Part shown: in pieces, positions 13,057 through 24,212 of the stretch
Position numbering within the stretch: position 1 is the stretch's first letter
Layout of the letters: every line of letters begins with the position of its first letter
Assembly (NCBI GenBank): GCA_027922465.2
Contig: BQMF02000161.1
Span: 372,001-436,000 of the forward strand
Length of the DNA stretch: 64,000 bases
Direction of reading: 5' to 3'
Origin: Turritopsis dohrnii
Lineage: Eukaryota; Cnidaria; Hydrozoa; Anthoathecata; Oceaniidae
Made by a program: the position numbers and the translations under genes
The notes under the pieces: generated by a model
The model's database searches: none
The model's input: only the letters and a program-made list of their open reading frames with translations
Told to the model about the DNA's origin: nothing

Positions 13057-15885
13057 GAATATTTATTCACGATAAAAGATCAGTTTAAAATGTACAATAT
13101 TTGCATAATATATACATAAAAACTGTTTTCCGCTCAGGTACATGTGAAAAATTTCTGATGTGCAAAATTTTTTACTTAAGCTAACCTTGTTTCCTGAAGT
13201 TGACATAAGTTAGCTTGGAAACAACTCAAGAAACGCAAACTTGGTTAGATTGCGCTCAACGGTTGCCATAAAGTGATCAGGCAAGTGAAGGTGCAAAGAT
13301 ATTTTGTTTTGAAACCTTTCTAATAAATAGTTAAACGTCTGATGTGACAATACACAAAACTAAAGTTGATTCTTGAATGCGTACTTACCTCACTGCATCT
13401 TGTGAATCGTTGACTGCCAAACAACTAATCATCATGACATATATGATAGTAGCTAAAATTTCGTGCATTCCCTGTAGCAAAAAGTCATATGTAATAGTAA
13501 CAACGGCATGGGAACTTTCACGTTTTTTGTTTTTTCACTAGAAAACATTTTTGCAAAATTTGAGAAAGTGTGACTCTCAGTTTCAATTAAACCCAACCGA
13601 CACATTTGTTAAAAAAACTCTGCAAAGGAGTGCATTTCTATCGAAATATAGAACTTTAACAAAAATGCTCTCCATCGCAGTGATTTTGCCCACTGGGAAA
13701 TAAGCATTATTTTCACAGTTTCAAACCAATCGAAATACAATACAAATTTTACCTGTTTATACGAAACTTGGGGATTTTCTCGTGCATAGCAAAACAAGAC
13801 ATGTAAGATAATTGATCTAAAAAAAATGACAAAACGAAAAATACAAAAGAACTAGCGATTATATTCAAAAAAACAGAAAATAAAGTTGAAAAAGAAAATA
13901 TTTACTTTACGTTTTCTTGCTTGAAGAACTCCACTTCTGGACATCTGATAAATAGCAAAGTGAAATTAAACTTTATAAAAATTTCATCTACTTTCAAATT
14001 TTGATCTCAGAGCAATAACAACACAATCCTATAGCAGACGACACTGTGTGTTACATCATAAAGTCAATATGATAAACAGATATGAAATATCTAAAGGTTC
14101 ATTTTCTATTCTATACAATCGCTGAGTGTGTGTTGAACATAAGAAATCTCTCCAATTGGATGATTCTATAATAACACTAGTATCTTGCATAAAATTCTTT
14201 CTTAATGATAACTCCAAAGGTGAAATAAAATCTCTATTGGTTCTGGAGACATTTGCCCAAACGTAGGGAATGCTTACAGTCTATCAAGGTCTTTTGTTAT
14301 TGTTGAACGTAGTTCATTATCTTGAAAATATTTATTCCATACACTCTAAAAGCAGAAAAAGGAAAGGTTTTGCTGGTGATTTTATGAAAAGTGAAGGTTT
14401 ATGAAGCTGATGATGATATCACTCACGTCTTCAGAAAGTGACAATGGATGGTGTGTAGAAAGATCGAGCTCTTCTTGATCATAAGGATCAATGACATACT
14501 AAACAAAAGCAAAACAATACAATTGAAAATACACACGGTTATAATAGTTTAGGAAAGTCATCACAACCATGTTACTTCCCTTCAGTTGTTTAGGAGGTGT
14601 CTCTTAACGATTAAAAAAACTCATTGAATTCCACAGAAATTTCGTGTAAACACTCAGAGGTCATTACATTATGGCTGACCACAGTGATGGTCAGTAGTAG
14701 TATCTTGGCTAAAATATTTACTGCTATATATATTGAATTTCCATTTCTTATTCACGAGTTCCTGTGACCAAAAAGTTAATGGAAATTGTATTCATCTAGT
14801 ACAGCTTAAAGCACCAACCAAAAACATGCATGGAAACGTGTATTATACGATGTGCTGCTACTAAAATATCATTCATCATAGATCAGAGACCCATCCTCAA
14901 AATAATTTGACCAAAATTTACATTAGTTATCCCTATTGGTTCACAAGATACCTTGCCCCTAAAATTTGGGAAATTTGAGTATGCAAATTGGATGCATTAG
15001 AATTTTATGTGACTGAATGTGGAAAATTTATATTCGAAACCACAGTTCTCTTATTTTGAACAGGATGCTGTACTTCACCTTGTCCGGCAGGGCATTGATA
15101 TGAATATACAGAGATAATTAGAATATAGAAGGAACCTTCTATGACACACACACACATCATTAGTTGCATTCAAAAATGACCTGCAGTGAAATCTTAAAAT
15201 CAAAAGATAACCTTTCTTCTGATTCCTTTGTATTTTTCTCGAGCTGCATTAACATCATCCAACCAGCAAGACTTGTCTTCCGAAATACATTCCCAGAAAA
15301 ACTAAGCAAAGATAAGAACATACGTTTTTTTCTGACCATGACATGTTCACCATGGAAAGACATTCATTTCCAAGATAGCAAAATATGAATGTCATATCTT
15401 ACCCTCCAGCAAACACTACGAAAATTTTTGGTCCCCAAATTGCCATCCAACGCACCAAATTTCAGCTAAAGATAGAAGTCATTAACAGGATTTCTTTTTT
15501 ATTTGCAGGATAGCCAGGGCGTTAGCTAGAAATTCTCAATTGAGGCTGTCAGGCTATATAACTACAATGAACAAGTTTATAACCCAGCAGAAACGCATGT
15601 TAGTGATGAGTTTAAGCTGATGTTTCAAAACAGAATCAAATCATTTATTTTCACAGCAAACTTATTTACTAACTTTTAATAAATTTATTGCTGGACTCAA
15701 TTGGGAAACTTATTAGTTTTTTGGATTAGGAAAGAGCTGTTTAACGGCACCTGTAGGACCCTAGCTAACACCCTGATAGAACAAAAAATATGGAATGCAC
15801 ATGTGGTGATATTAAATTCTCTCTTCTCTTTTTACTTACTTGTTCAAGGAAGTTTGCACGGTGAAATAAGTGATCCCATTCCTCT
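7939..15885 (-). CDS. TBC1D5: TBC1 domain family member 5 (Rab GTPase-activating protein)
   Basis: Twenty exons read 5' to 3' on the minus strand: 15885-15840, 15465-15403, 15301-15212, 14498-14427, 14345-14278, 13944-13906, 13816-13753, 13471-13389, 12834-12784, 12708-12666, 12434-12387, 11872-11757, 11603-11461, 11375-11269, 10665-10567, 9803-9650, 9581-9406, 9093-8991, 8870-8791, 8469-7939. Frames join throughout, giving about 725 codons. The TBC domain keeps both catalytic fingers: ITKDLDR (IxxDxxR) and SYKQGMHEI (YxQ). LLFGREFSLNRLL and WDALFADGVSLVLVDY match vertebrate TBC1D5 closely. A later exon holds a predicted coiled coil ending in CTYCGGKMD, like the family's C-terminal region. 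The last exon is acidic and low-complexity. TBC1D5 is known to bind VPS29 of retromer and to act on Rab7. The gene is probably active. Its start codon is not in these exons; see 22643-22718. Confidence 0.93.
8870..8923 (-). repeat. Tandem duplication of a TBC1D5 acceptor site
   Basis: The 19-bp segment GCTACGAGAGAAGATCAAA occurs at 8870-8888 and again at 8905-8923, a 35-bp offset. On the gene strand each copy reads TTTGATCTTCTCTCGTAG, that is a pyrimidine tract plus AG. The copy next to 8870 is the one whose frame joins to the upstream exon. Use of the other would add 35 nt and shift the frame. Confidence 0.8.
9179..9290 (-). mobile_element. MITE family A, copy 1
   Basis: A degenerate copy in a TBC1D5 intron. 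It shows GTGGCCAAA near the left end, GAAGGAGTACATTTCTATGG, ATAAAAATGCTCTTCATCG and GGCCACTG at the right end. It matches the reverse orientation of the reference copy at 40512-40633. Confidence 0.8.
10424..10541 (+). mobile_element. MITE family A, copy 2
   Basis: A copy in a TBC1D5 intron. The left end is degenerate (GTAGGCAAAATCG). The core GATGAAGAGCATTTTTATTG and GAAATGCACTCCTTCGCA are well preserved. The right end is CCCACTGAGG. Confidence 0.85.
12863..12942. repeat. Minisatellite, 19-bp unit x4
   Basis: Four tandem copies of GAAATGTCAGTTGGGTTCG with minor changes, within a TBC1D5 intron. Confidence 0.9.
13013..13054. repeat. (ATT)n microsatellite
   Basis: About 14 uninterrupted TTA/ATT units within a TBC1D5 intron. 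Confidence 0.95.
13592..13697 (-). mobile_element. MITE family A, copy 3
   Basis: A TBC1D5 intron copy in reverse orientation. CCCAACCGACACATTTGTT is the left end and ATCGCAGTGATTTTGCCCACT leads to the right end GGG at 13697. The flanks are AAA on both sides, consistent with a 2-3-bp target duplication. Confidence 0.88.
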
Positions 15886-16079
15886 CTAAAAAAAAATGAA
15901 AAAAAAGTTTTTTCTTGTGAATTGTCATCAAAGCAACTTATGACAGTTCCTTTAATGTCATCATTGCTCAATATCTCAGAAATATGAATACACATTTCCC
16001 AAATACAAAAACAAAGAAAAATATGGAAGCTCTTCCAAGTGTAGATCTTCAAAAATTGTAAAAAGAAAGAAAGGTTGTT

Positions 16080-17025
16080 TATTACTATATTCCAACATGT
16101 GGTAGTGTTAACTCAACAACGACTTACAAATATCTTGGAACGATTGTTGATAAAAACTTGAACATGGGAGATAACTTTGACTCAATATACAGAAAAACGT
16201 CAACCAAGTTACGATTGTTGAGAGCATTGAAACCATGTTTAACAAAAAATGCTGTTCACAAAATTTACCGTGGAGTAATTCTACCAACGCTATTGTTCAA
16301 CTGTGCTGCTGATTTGAAGTTCACAAAAACACGACTCAATCTACTCAGTTCGATTGATCGTAGAGTAGCCGCAATTTTGGGTGAATCGCAGACATGCATT
16401 ATTGATGAAATACATAAACATACAGTCCTTCTTGTGAAGAAGTGCTTAGATTGTGTCGTATGTGAAGATTTAGAAAATTATTTTGAATTTAATATTCATA
16501 GTAGAAATACTCGCCAGAATTCTTCCATGTTATTTATTCCTAAAGTGAAACTCGAGCTCGCCAAATTTGGCTTTTTCTCTATGGGTGTAAAAATTTTCAA
16601 CTCTTTGCCCATAGAGATACGGCGAACGGAGTCCTTCTCAGACTTTAGGAGTAAAGTCATCTCTCATTTTAATTGTAAATAATTTTCATGTTTTTGATAG
16701 GTTTTTCTAATATTTACATTTTTCTTTTTACTACTAATAGTTATACCATTATCATTATTTCTCAAGGCCCAATTGATCTGTGTTGAGCACCTTTGAGTGG
16801 TTTCTGACTTATCTTTCACTTTTCTTTTGTTTGTTTCAATCGTTTATAGCGGTGTTTTTTCGCTAGTGATGCTTTAAAATTTTAGTGTCTCAATGATATA
16901 TATACATATATATAATTTTTAGGTTTTTATTATCAGGACACGCAATAATAGCAGTAATTTATTACTGAAGTGTATATATCCTGATTGTAAATATTCATAA
17001 TAAATAAATAAATAAATAAATAAAT
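16080..17025 (+). mobile_element. 5'-truncated non-LTR retrotransposon (LINE) 3' end
   Basis: An open frame (ATG at 16158, stop at 16682, open upstream to about 16080) encodes the C-terminal end of a LINE reverse transcriptase ORF. It shows YKYLGTIVDKNLN, then KLRLLRALKPCLT, a YRGVILPTLLFNC segment and a terminal FNSLPIEIRR segment. These are characteristic of the thumb and C-terminal region of CR1/jockey-like elements. The 3' UTR ends in an (AAAT)n tail at about 16995-17025, the expected LINE terminus. The element is a dead-on-arrival fragment with an intact short frame. Confidence 0.85.
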
Positions 17026-17033
17026 TTTTATGA

Positions 17034-17965
17034 TAGTGATCATAATAAAACTGGAATTGGGTTCTTTAAATTTCCATTAGATAAAAAGTTAAAAAAAAAC
17101 TTGGACAAGAATCGACAGCCAGTGCAGAAAAAGGGAAGTGGTGATAATTTTGTAATCACGTCCGACACCGGACTTTGTGAAATACTTTTATAAGTGTTTT
17201 CACCATCTTAATGTAATGTTTGAATCCGCAGGGACCTCCAGTGAAACATCATGCAAAAGATCAGTTATTTATGTTCCTAGTTTGGCTTAAAGGTGGATTA
17301 CATATAAGACACACTTCAAGTTCCAAAATCGACCGTATCTCGCTTCCTAACAACATAGTCAAACTATTTGTTTTTTTCTCTCAATATGGGCATCAAAGAA
17401 GCGTACTGAAGAAACTAGGGCAGAAAGTTCTAATAAATACTTATCCAAACACCAGATGTGTAATTGACTGTACAGAACTATTCTGCCAAAGACCATCATC
17501 CTTATCCAGCCAAAGTAACATGCACTCTCATTACAAAAGTCATGCAAGGTACAAAGGACTTTTGGGTATAGCACCATCAAGGGCCATAACTTTCATAAGT
17601 CAACTCTATGAAGGCTCGATATCTGACAAAGAAATTGTTAAAAGATCTGGTATTTTAGATAAAGTTCCTTGGGAAAAGGCTGATAGTATCATGGCTGATA
17701 GAGGACTGTCAATATTTGATTTACTTCAACCATACAATGTGAACCTAAATGTTCCTTCATTTCTTGGCAGTAGAGAGCAACTTGCAGAAGATGAAGTCAA
17801 AAGAAAGTCAAACCATTGCTTCAGTGAGAATACATGTTGAACGTGCAATTCAAACATTCAAAATTCAAACAATAACGAAATGAAATATACCTTTAACATT
17901 ACTTGGTTTCATAAATCAGATTGCCTGTTTACTATGCAACCTTATGCCACCTTTAATACAAAATG
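17034..17965 (+). pseudogene. Transposase remnant of an ISL2EU-type DNA transposon (DDE_Tnp_4)
   Basis: The frame 17220-17840 (206 aa) carries a DDE_Tnp_4 transposase core. The first Asp is in VIDCTELF, followed by YKGLLGIAPS and the YEGSISDKEIVKRSG block. The second Asp is in SIMADRGLS. The expected third acidic block (IHVERAIQTFK) is present only in another frame just after 17805, so a frameshift breaks the gene. A stop follows soon after. Upstream, 17034-17191 encodes FFKFPLDKKLKKN, which may be the end of a THAP zinc finger, interrupted by a stop. With the opposing YqaJ gene next door this matches the known two-gene layout of ISL2EU (IS4EU) elements. Confidence 0.8.
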
Positions 17966-19060
17966 ACTTACAAAAGAATTATTTTAAATGAAAGTGAGAG
18001 TAACAGAAAACTTTATTATGTATGTACTATTATCATTTTTTTTCATGTGAATGCTCCCTTCCTTTCAACAGGGTCCACATTATGAATGCCTTCATCAAAT
18101 ACATTTTATAAAAAACATTCAGCTTCGCCAGTCAACTGTTGAAATAATTTTCATCAAACTCAATTTGTTGGCAATGATTAATATTTTGAAAGTATATGCT
18201 ATAAAGTAACAATGAAATACTTGGCATAATCCTATGCACAACAGAATTTGAGTAAAGTACCCAAAATGATGCTCTTTTTTCAGGAAATATTTACCATCCT
18301 CACATCCGATACAGAACTTTGGATCTTTAGACAACTCATATGGGCTTAAGTTTCTCTTCCTATACGGACATTTTATTTCAATTATTGCAGGATATTCATC
18401 TGTGTCATCAAGCATTAATCCATCTGGACTAGCACCAAGCCAGAATAAGTATGGCTGCACTACAATACCGAATATTTATCCTTTAATTTATATGCCATGT
18501 ATTCAAAAAACTTCTGTTTTGCTATAGGCTCATATATTTTACCATGTTTCAAAGCATCTTGTACAAATTTTGGTAATTTTCTAGTTTCATTTTTCGTGAA
18601 GGTTTCAGCAAACCAATGTTTGTGAAGGCAGTTGTCCTCAAGTGGTATAATGTTAATACAACGTTCATGTGCCTGACATCTTTCTTTGTGCTTTAAGTTA
18701 ACCGGCGGCCTCAGCACTAGCGATGTGGGATCGGATACAGTATCTAGTGGTGCGTGGCAATCTCATGTTTTTGTCGACTTTGCTTTGCCATATCTATTTT
18801 GTCACGGGTAGTGTTCAATACCGGCAGTTCTCTTCACTGCCTCCAGTCTCTTCACTGCTTCCAGTCACGTTTTTAGAAAATTTTTATTTTCCCGCCTATC
18901 CCGCCCTTGGCAGGTTGTGGGACTTATTTCAATGTTTTTTTCAGGCGATGTTTTTGGAATATTATGCCTCAGTTTTGTATACTGTTGTATTTATGTTATG
19001 ATCATGTTTTGCATGCTTATTGTTTTACCAATATATGGATTGATGGGATGCATGGTTCTG

Positions 19061-19433
19061 CTGTCCTAGTTGACAGTGCAATGCTATACTTAATAAGCCA
19101 ATCCTTGTTGATGGTTTGTGTCAGATAGATCAGATAAGGCTCTGTCTTTGTTGACAGCAAATTGATTACTTACTGTCCTTGTTGACAGCCAGATCAGACT
19201 AAGAGTTTGTCCTTGTTGACAGCCAATCAGACTAAGAAGCCATCCTTGTTAATGGCTTGTGTCATATATATCAGATTAGGCTCTGTCCTTGTTGACAGAA
19301 AATTACAATTACTGACTGTCCTGGTTGACAGAATATTATGATTTCTTACTGTCCTTGTTGACAAGAAATGATGATTACTTACTGTCGTTGTTGACAGCCA
19401 ATCAGACTAAGAAGCCGTCCAGGTTGACGGTTT
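19061..19433. repeat. Array of 11 short hairpin units
   Basis: Units start at about 19061, 19095, 19142, 19173, 19207, 19237, 19283, 19316, 19349, 19382 and 19412, mostly 30-35 bp apart. Eight are of the type CTGTC-(6-nt loop)-GACAG, for example CTGTCCTTGTTGACAG. Three are of the type AAGCC(A/G)T...A(T/C)GG(C/T)TT. Stem positions change in pairs: CTG/CAG versus CCG/CGG, and CCA/TGG versus CCG/CGG. The AAGCC-type units at 19095, 19237 and 19412 mark a higher-order repeat of about 142 and 175 bp. The array has no coding frame. Its function is unknown. Confidence 0.85.
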
Positions 19434-19576
19434 GTGTCAGGTTCAGTTTACATATTACGCACCTCCAGGTATCCCTCAACTGCTAAAAACATTATTGCGC
19501 TGCATCCCCAGCCGGTTAACTGTAAACGAATTGGATGATGACTTAGTGAATATAGATTGTGATGATATGTATCCTT

Positions 19577-19771
19577 CCTCCATGAATTTAAATATAAAAG
19601 ACAGAAGTTTCATGTTGAATGTTGATAAAAATTTATTAAAAAAAATGTTTCGACTAGTGTCCACTAGAAACATTTTTTTAATAAATTTTTATCAAAATTC
19701 GACATGAAGCTTCTGTCTTTTATACTTATTTTAAAACTGATTGCCTGCTCCAATATTTCTCCATGAATTTT
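19577..19771. mobile_element. Fold-back (palindromic) insertion within the YqaJ remnant
   Basis: Arms at about 19592-19652 and 19668-19728 are near-perfect inverted repeats containing AAAAGACAGAAG and its complement and a shared AAATTTATTAAAAAAA core. The tip is CTAGTG-TC-CACTAG. The sequence TCCATGAATTT occurs on both sides (from about 19578 and 19761), which looks like an 11-bp target-site duplication. Both copies still read as KFME in the interrupted YqaJ frame, so the insertion point lies inside that gene. Confidence 0.7.
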
Positions 19772-20197
19772 TGATCATGATGTCTGGATTTTACAATAGC
19801 TTTTTCACGCTTTCCACTCTTTATTCGGTACTCTTCTATCTCCTTTAGAGTGAATATTGGTAATTCTTTTAAGGATTTGCACCAAATGAACCTTGTCACG
19901 CTCATTAATATTTTTCTTGACCTTTCTCAACAAAAATTTCAATATCTTCGTCCATTTCGGCAAGTATAAGAGAAAATATATCTACAGACGTATTTAGATC
20001 CTCTTCGTTAGCCATATCGTAATCAATGATTATGAAACCCCGCCTTGTTTTCATGCAACGGAAAATAAACTCGGGAATGTGTATTAGCCTAGATTCCTAG
20101 GTAGAAATTTTCACAAGTATTAATATAACAGCATCACAATAGGCAACAGGAAATAATGTCATGGAATGTTGAGTAGAATGTGCACATATATACGTTT

Positions 20198-20295
20198 CCA
20201 GTGGGCAAAATCATCATCAGGTCACTACGACAAAGTGCATTTTCATTATATTTATGTGTATATTCTATGATTTTTTAACAAATGTGTCGGCTGGC
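20198..20295 (+). mobile_element. MITE family A, copy 4
   Basis: CCAGTGGGCAAAATCATCATC marks the left end and TGTCGGCTGG the right end. The core is diverged. A TT dinucleotide flanks both ends. Confidence 0.75.
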
Positions 20296-22642
20296 TTAGA
20301 TATACCTAACTACAGTTATTGAGATTATATACCGGATTACCAGAAACAGAAAATAAAGTTGGACCTGGTTAGACTTACTGTAGGTTATACAAGGTGTTTC
20401 TTTCCACATAAAATGTTGCTTTCTGATGGTTCTTTTGAAAACTGACCCCACCATCATCAGTGCTCGTCAAAATATCAACTTGTCTGTTTTCTAAAGAACG
20501 AAAAGTAAATAACTCAAATCATTTTGAAACTTTCGGATTTCATGCTAGTAGTGACGATAAGGAAATAAGTATCTAATAAAACATTTAAAATCAAAAAATT
20601 TAAATTAAAATTTGAAAGTTGAAGAATTTATTATTAGTTGCCAACCATTGCATATTGCTGTTGTAACTTCCATTATATTGATTAAATAAAGGTAAAATTT
20701 GAAGGAAAATTGAAAACAACCCAAACCATCTTTGTTTTTATTTATTTGTTCAATTTAAGCTTTTAGTATAATAATGCTATATATTTTCAAATTAAACATA
20801 ACATCGGAAGAACGTTATCTAAAAGATGGACCAGTTGGTTCAATCAGGATGAGTTGATACAGGAGCAAGAATACAGATAATATTATACATTGCAAGAAAA
20901 GTTTAAAAAGCTCTTTATTCCAATCATTTCTAAGTAACTATTTTACTAAATCATGGAAATACTCCGAAATGCATGAGGAAAAGTTTACACTGAGGGAGCA
21001 GCAGCAAACTAGTGGCAAATGGAGTTGAAAATAGAATTCGTTTAAGTAATGGCAGATGATGAGCTTATAGAAATAGACGTTTTGAATCAAACAGTTTCTA
21101 CTCTACAAATAAATGGGCTTCATTTAATTTCATTTGGGACAGAAAGACATGGTATACAAGAAGCTTAAATTCAACATTTCAAAATCAGATTTCCAATCAG
21201 AGAAAGCATAAGTAACAGGAATCATAGGAAGCATAGGAAGAAGAATTGTGAGTTTTAATTGAAGGATCTTAATCAAAGGAAAGATATATTTAGAAATAAC
21301 TTTAAAAATTCCTGAACTTAATCAGTGTTTGAGTTTGGTTCTATACTAACTGATTGCTTTAAAAGAGGGAATATATCAATAAGTTGGCTGAAATTGTTGT
21401 CTGTGTTCACACTTTTTAAATTTATGTTTAATATTTTTAATATTTTATTTTAAAAATAAGCAGTATAATATCAATTGTTATGATTTTCCCTCAAACCGTC
21501 ACATATATACATTGACAATGTAAGTTGATGAATTTCCAATCATTATACCGCTGCATAATAATTGAAAATTCATTGACACTGTAGTAAGGGAAGTTGGAGC
21601 ACATTTTTTGTTTAGTAAAGGAACACAACAGTAAGAGTAGTGAGTTTGTATAGTACTAAACAAGAAGTCTACGCTTTTATATGCAATTTTACAAAGTTAG
21701 CTGCTATTCGAAAAAGTCTTAAAATCTCGTAATAAAATAGATATCTTATGCAATTAGTCCTGCTATTCAATTCAATATCCAACTTAGTTTCTGTTCATAC
21801 CTAGTTCCATTAATTTTTGTGTCACTTTTATTTTCACTCCCTCTTAAATTTCTACACATCCCTCAAAATTATTTTTGCACACCTTCTAATTTTTCTAATA
21901 ACTGTCGAAGAAAATTATCCCTCCTTATTATGCATTATGTATGAGAGAAAATGGCTATATTGTTTACAGCAGTGGCAGTAACCAGTCTTTTCCTTTAGAC
22001 AAGTACGATCGCACACACTGCCACACACATCAAAAATCCTAGGCATGATTTTGATTGCACGCGTCCATTTATCATCATTGCATGAAAAAATCCTTTGTTT
22101 GTGGGCATAGCATATGATTATTACGCAATGGTATTATATACTTATTTCGTTTTCACATTTAGGAGGTATATTTTCCAATCACGTAAAACATCAGATTGCA
22201 CACACAATTTCAAACAACTTGTGATCAATTTCAATTGCACGCATAGGAAACTTTAGGAGTGCGTCTTACCACATGCATGTCATTTTTAAAAGGAGAAGTC
22301 TAAGTAATGTGTTCTAAGGAAAGTAAAAAGATATATAACAACAAAATTGCTCACTGTTTAGCGAATGTTATAATTAAAAGCATGAAAAATTTTTTACTCA
22401 GGATACTATAAAAACCTGGGCATGCTTCAACACAGTTGATTGCCGAGTATCAAAGAATCACTATTTGTCAATAAAACATCCTCAGAAAGTATGGAAACAT
22501 AACAGAGCATAGATTATTAGCAGAGAAAATTAAAGGAAATATGTCTAAAATTTATGCGCTAGAAACTGCTTGAGAATGAATTGGCTTGTTAAATAGATAT
22601 ACCAGACCTTACCCTTGTTTAATATATCAATGTAACATTTAC
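20296..22642. other. Gene-free stretch; possible TBC1D5 intron 1
   Basis: No conserved coding frame was recognised. It contains the shared 44-bp repeat at 21461-21505 and an imperfect hairpin at about 21530-21575 (ATGAATTTCCAAT against ATTGAAAATTCAT). The rest is AT-rich and unremarkable. Confidence 0.5.
21461..21505 (+). repeat. Dispersed 44-bp repeat, copy 1
   Basis: It contains TTGTTATGATTTTCCCTCAA followed by ACCGTCACATA. An almost identical stretch is at 29802-29844. It probably marks the end of one dispersed element family. Confidence 0.8.
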
Positions 22643-22718
22643 CTGTACCAAACTGATCTAAAACTTCATGAATATCTTCTTTTGATAAAGTTTTAATTAG
22701 TCTTGCACGGCGATCCAT
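22643..22718 (-). CDS. Candidate first coding exon (possibly of TBC1D5)
   Basis: On the minus strand an ATG at 22718 opens a 76-nt exon encoding MDRRARLIKTLSKEDI and a further nine residues, ending at a donor of the form ACAG|GTAAAT. A TAA lies in frame 21 nt upstream, which supports this ATG. The exon leaves one base over. That base would join in frame to the next exon on this strand (15885) only if the acceptor lies two bases inside the one I chose. If correct, intron 1 is about 6.8 kb and contains all the transposons of 16.1-20.3 kb. It could instead be the start of another gene, or not an exon. Confidence 0.35.
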
Positions 22719-23995
22719 CAAGTGTATTATAAATATTTATACACTAATCAAAACAGGAAAATAAAAATAAAAAGCTTTTGTCCAAATGATGATCCAGTTA
22801 GCTGCCACAACTCGCTGTTTATATGATTAAATGAGCAGCACACCTAGTGTAAAATCTTGCTTAGCTATAATATTGTTTTTCTTTAAATTTTTTTATGATA
22901 TTGACGTACGTAATCACTGCAAGTCCCTGCCATGTTTGGAATACGGCGACAGACTGGATGGAAAGACGGTAAACCGGCCGACCTCTCCAGAGATCTTGGG
23001 CGGCAGCTTTGAAACACACCACACCATCAGTGCTGAGAGAAAGAGAGCGACGCGCCGACAACTTTGTCCTTTTCAATCGTGTCGTTTTGCTTGTGGCAGA
23101 AAACTATTTGTGCCTTCATAAAGTTTTTCATAACAAAAATAACGCTGGTTTTTTGTTTGTCTATTATTGAATCAGGTATTAAAAAATAAACATTTTAAGC
23201 TTGGTTCCCACACAGCACAAGGCGATATGGCGCACGATAATTTTCGGGCGATACCTTATCGGGGATAATTTCGTCGGGGAAAATTTACGTCGGGAAAAAT
23301 TTCAAATCCCGCCGCCGGCACTGTAGAATGCCAATTCAATATGAAAAATATAGAATAATAATGTATGCAGCGAAAAGGTATCTATGAGATTGTGTATGAT
23401 GTGATGAAATGAACAAGTGCATAAATAAAAGTTGCATAAATAACAAAAAAAAACACAACCTCTATCAGTCTAGTACGTGCAAGTTCTCTCTCTGCCCTAA
23501 AATCTGAGGTTCGAAGTAGGGGAACCTAAAACTAGACCTATTGATAGTTCCAATATTTGAGAAATGCGTTAAAGTAATAAAAATTAAAAGTACAATTATA
23601 CGAGGCTATAAAATGGCTTTTGGCTTAGACTTAATAAGAGCTAAACGATTGTGAAGCTATCCTTCGTCGTCTAACCTTTGAAATACGGAGGGGATAGGTA
23701 GCCAGCTAGCCATCGCGTGGTACCTTTACTTTAACCTGTTGTGCATGGGAAATTGAGTTTGATCATTAAATTAATATTTGTTCTGTTTAAACATACATAC
23801 GTCACAAAATAGGAGGTGCGTCGGCGGCACCCATCGTCATTATTTCCTTCGTTTTTTTTCATGAACTTCATCAAGAATGACAAAATTGTGTACATATGAG
23901 GCAAATGTGGCAGCAAATTCGAAACCGACAACCTCGAACGCCGTCTTTCTTTGAGAAGAGAATGTCGGTTGAGAAACACGAATTTTTAGCAAGGT

Positions 23996-24050
23996 GACGA
24001 AAATTTGTACCGACGAAAAATTTGTACCGATGAAAATTTGTACCGACCAA
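23996..24050. repeat. Short tandem repeat, ~17-bp unit
   Basis: Three to four tandem units of GACGAAAATTTGTACC with small indels. Confidence 0.8.
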
Positions 24051-24212
24051 TATTTATAACCAACGAAACATTTCGACCATTTCAAAAATGTTTATGTTTT
24101 ATATCTCTTACCTTGATGAGGTATCAATTGATGCATAGAAATACATATTTCTATGATTGATGGTTCAATTAAGCTTACAGCTCCCCCTTCTTTATCTGTG
24201 TTATGAACTACT

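Larger units (their letters stand above)
18119..20025 (-). pseudogene. YqaJ-type exonuclease remnant of the same ISL2EU element
   Basis: Several blocks lie in order on the minus strand. MANEEDLNTSVDIFS opens near 20010, then KEIEEYRIKSGKREKA near 19850. GYISSQSIFTKSS lies at about 19560-19480. The frame 18717-18460 reads FVQDALKHGKIYEPIAKQKF, and 18468-18119 reads FWLGASPDGL followed by IIEIKCPY. The last two are the GxSPDG and ExK signature of the YqaJ viral-recombinase nuclease family. A one-base frameshift sits near 18468, a fold-back insertion interrupts the N-terminal part, and a hairpin array fills 19061-19433. The gene is dead. Its product would have been the accessory nuclease of the transposon. 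Confidence 0.78.

Noticed and set aside
19061..19433. CRISPR array
   Set aside because: Repeats are short, variable hairpins with similar spacers that belong to a higher-order repeat, in a eukaryotic transposon context, with no cas genes.
19432..19707. Plus-strand 91-codon frame and its minus-strand mirror (19476-19673)
   Set aside because: The two frames mirror each other because of the fold-back palindrome; only the minus-strand part outside the palindrome matches the YqaJ protein.
22831..23121. Plus-strand 96-codon frame with CRFACGRKLF-like end
   Set aside because: The cysteines form no zinc-binding spacing and the frame lies in repeat-rich DNA.
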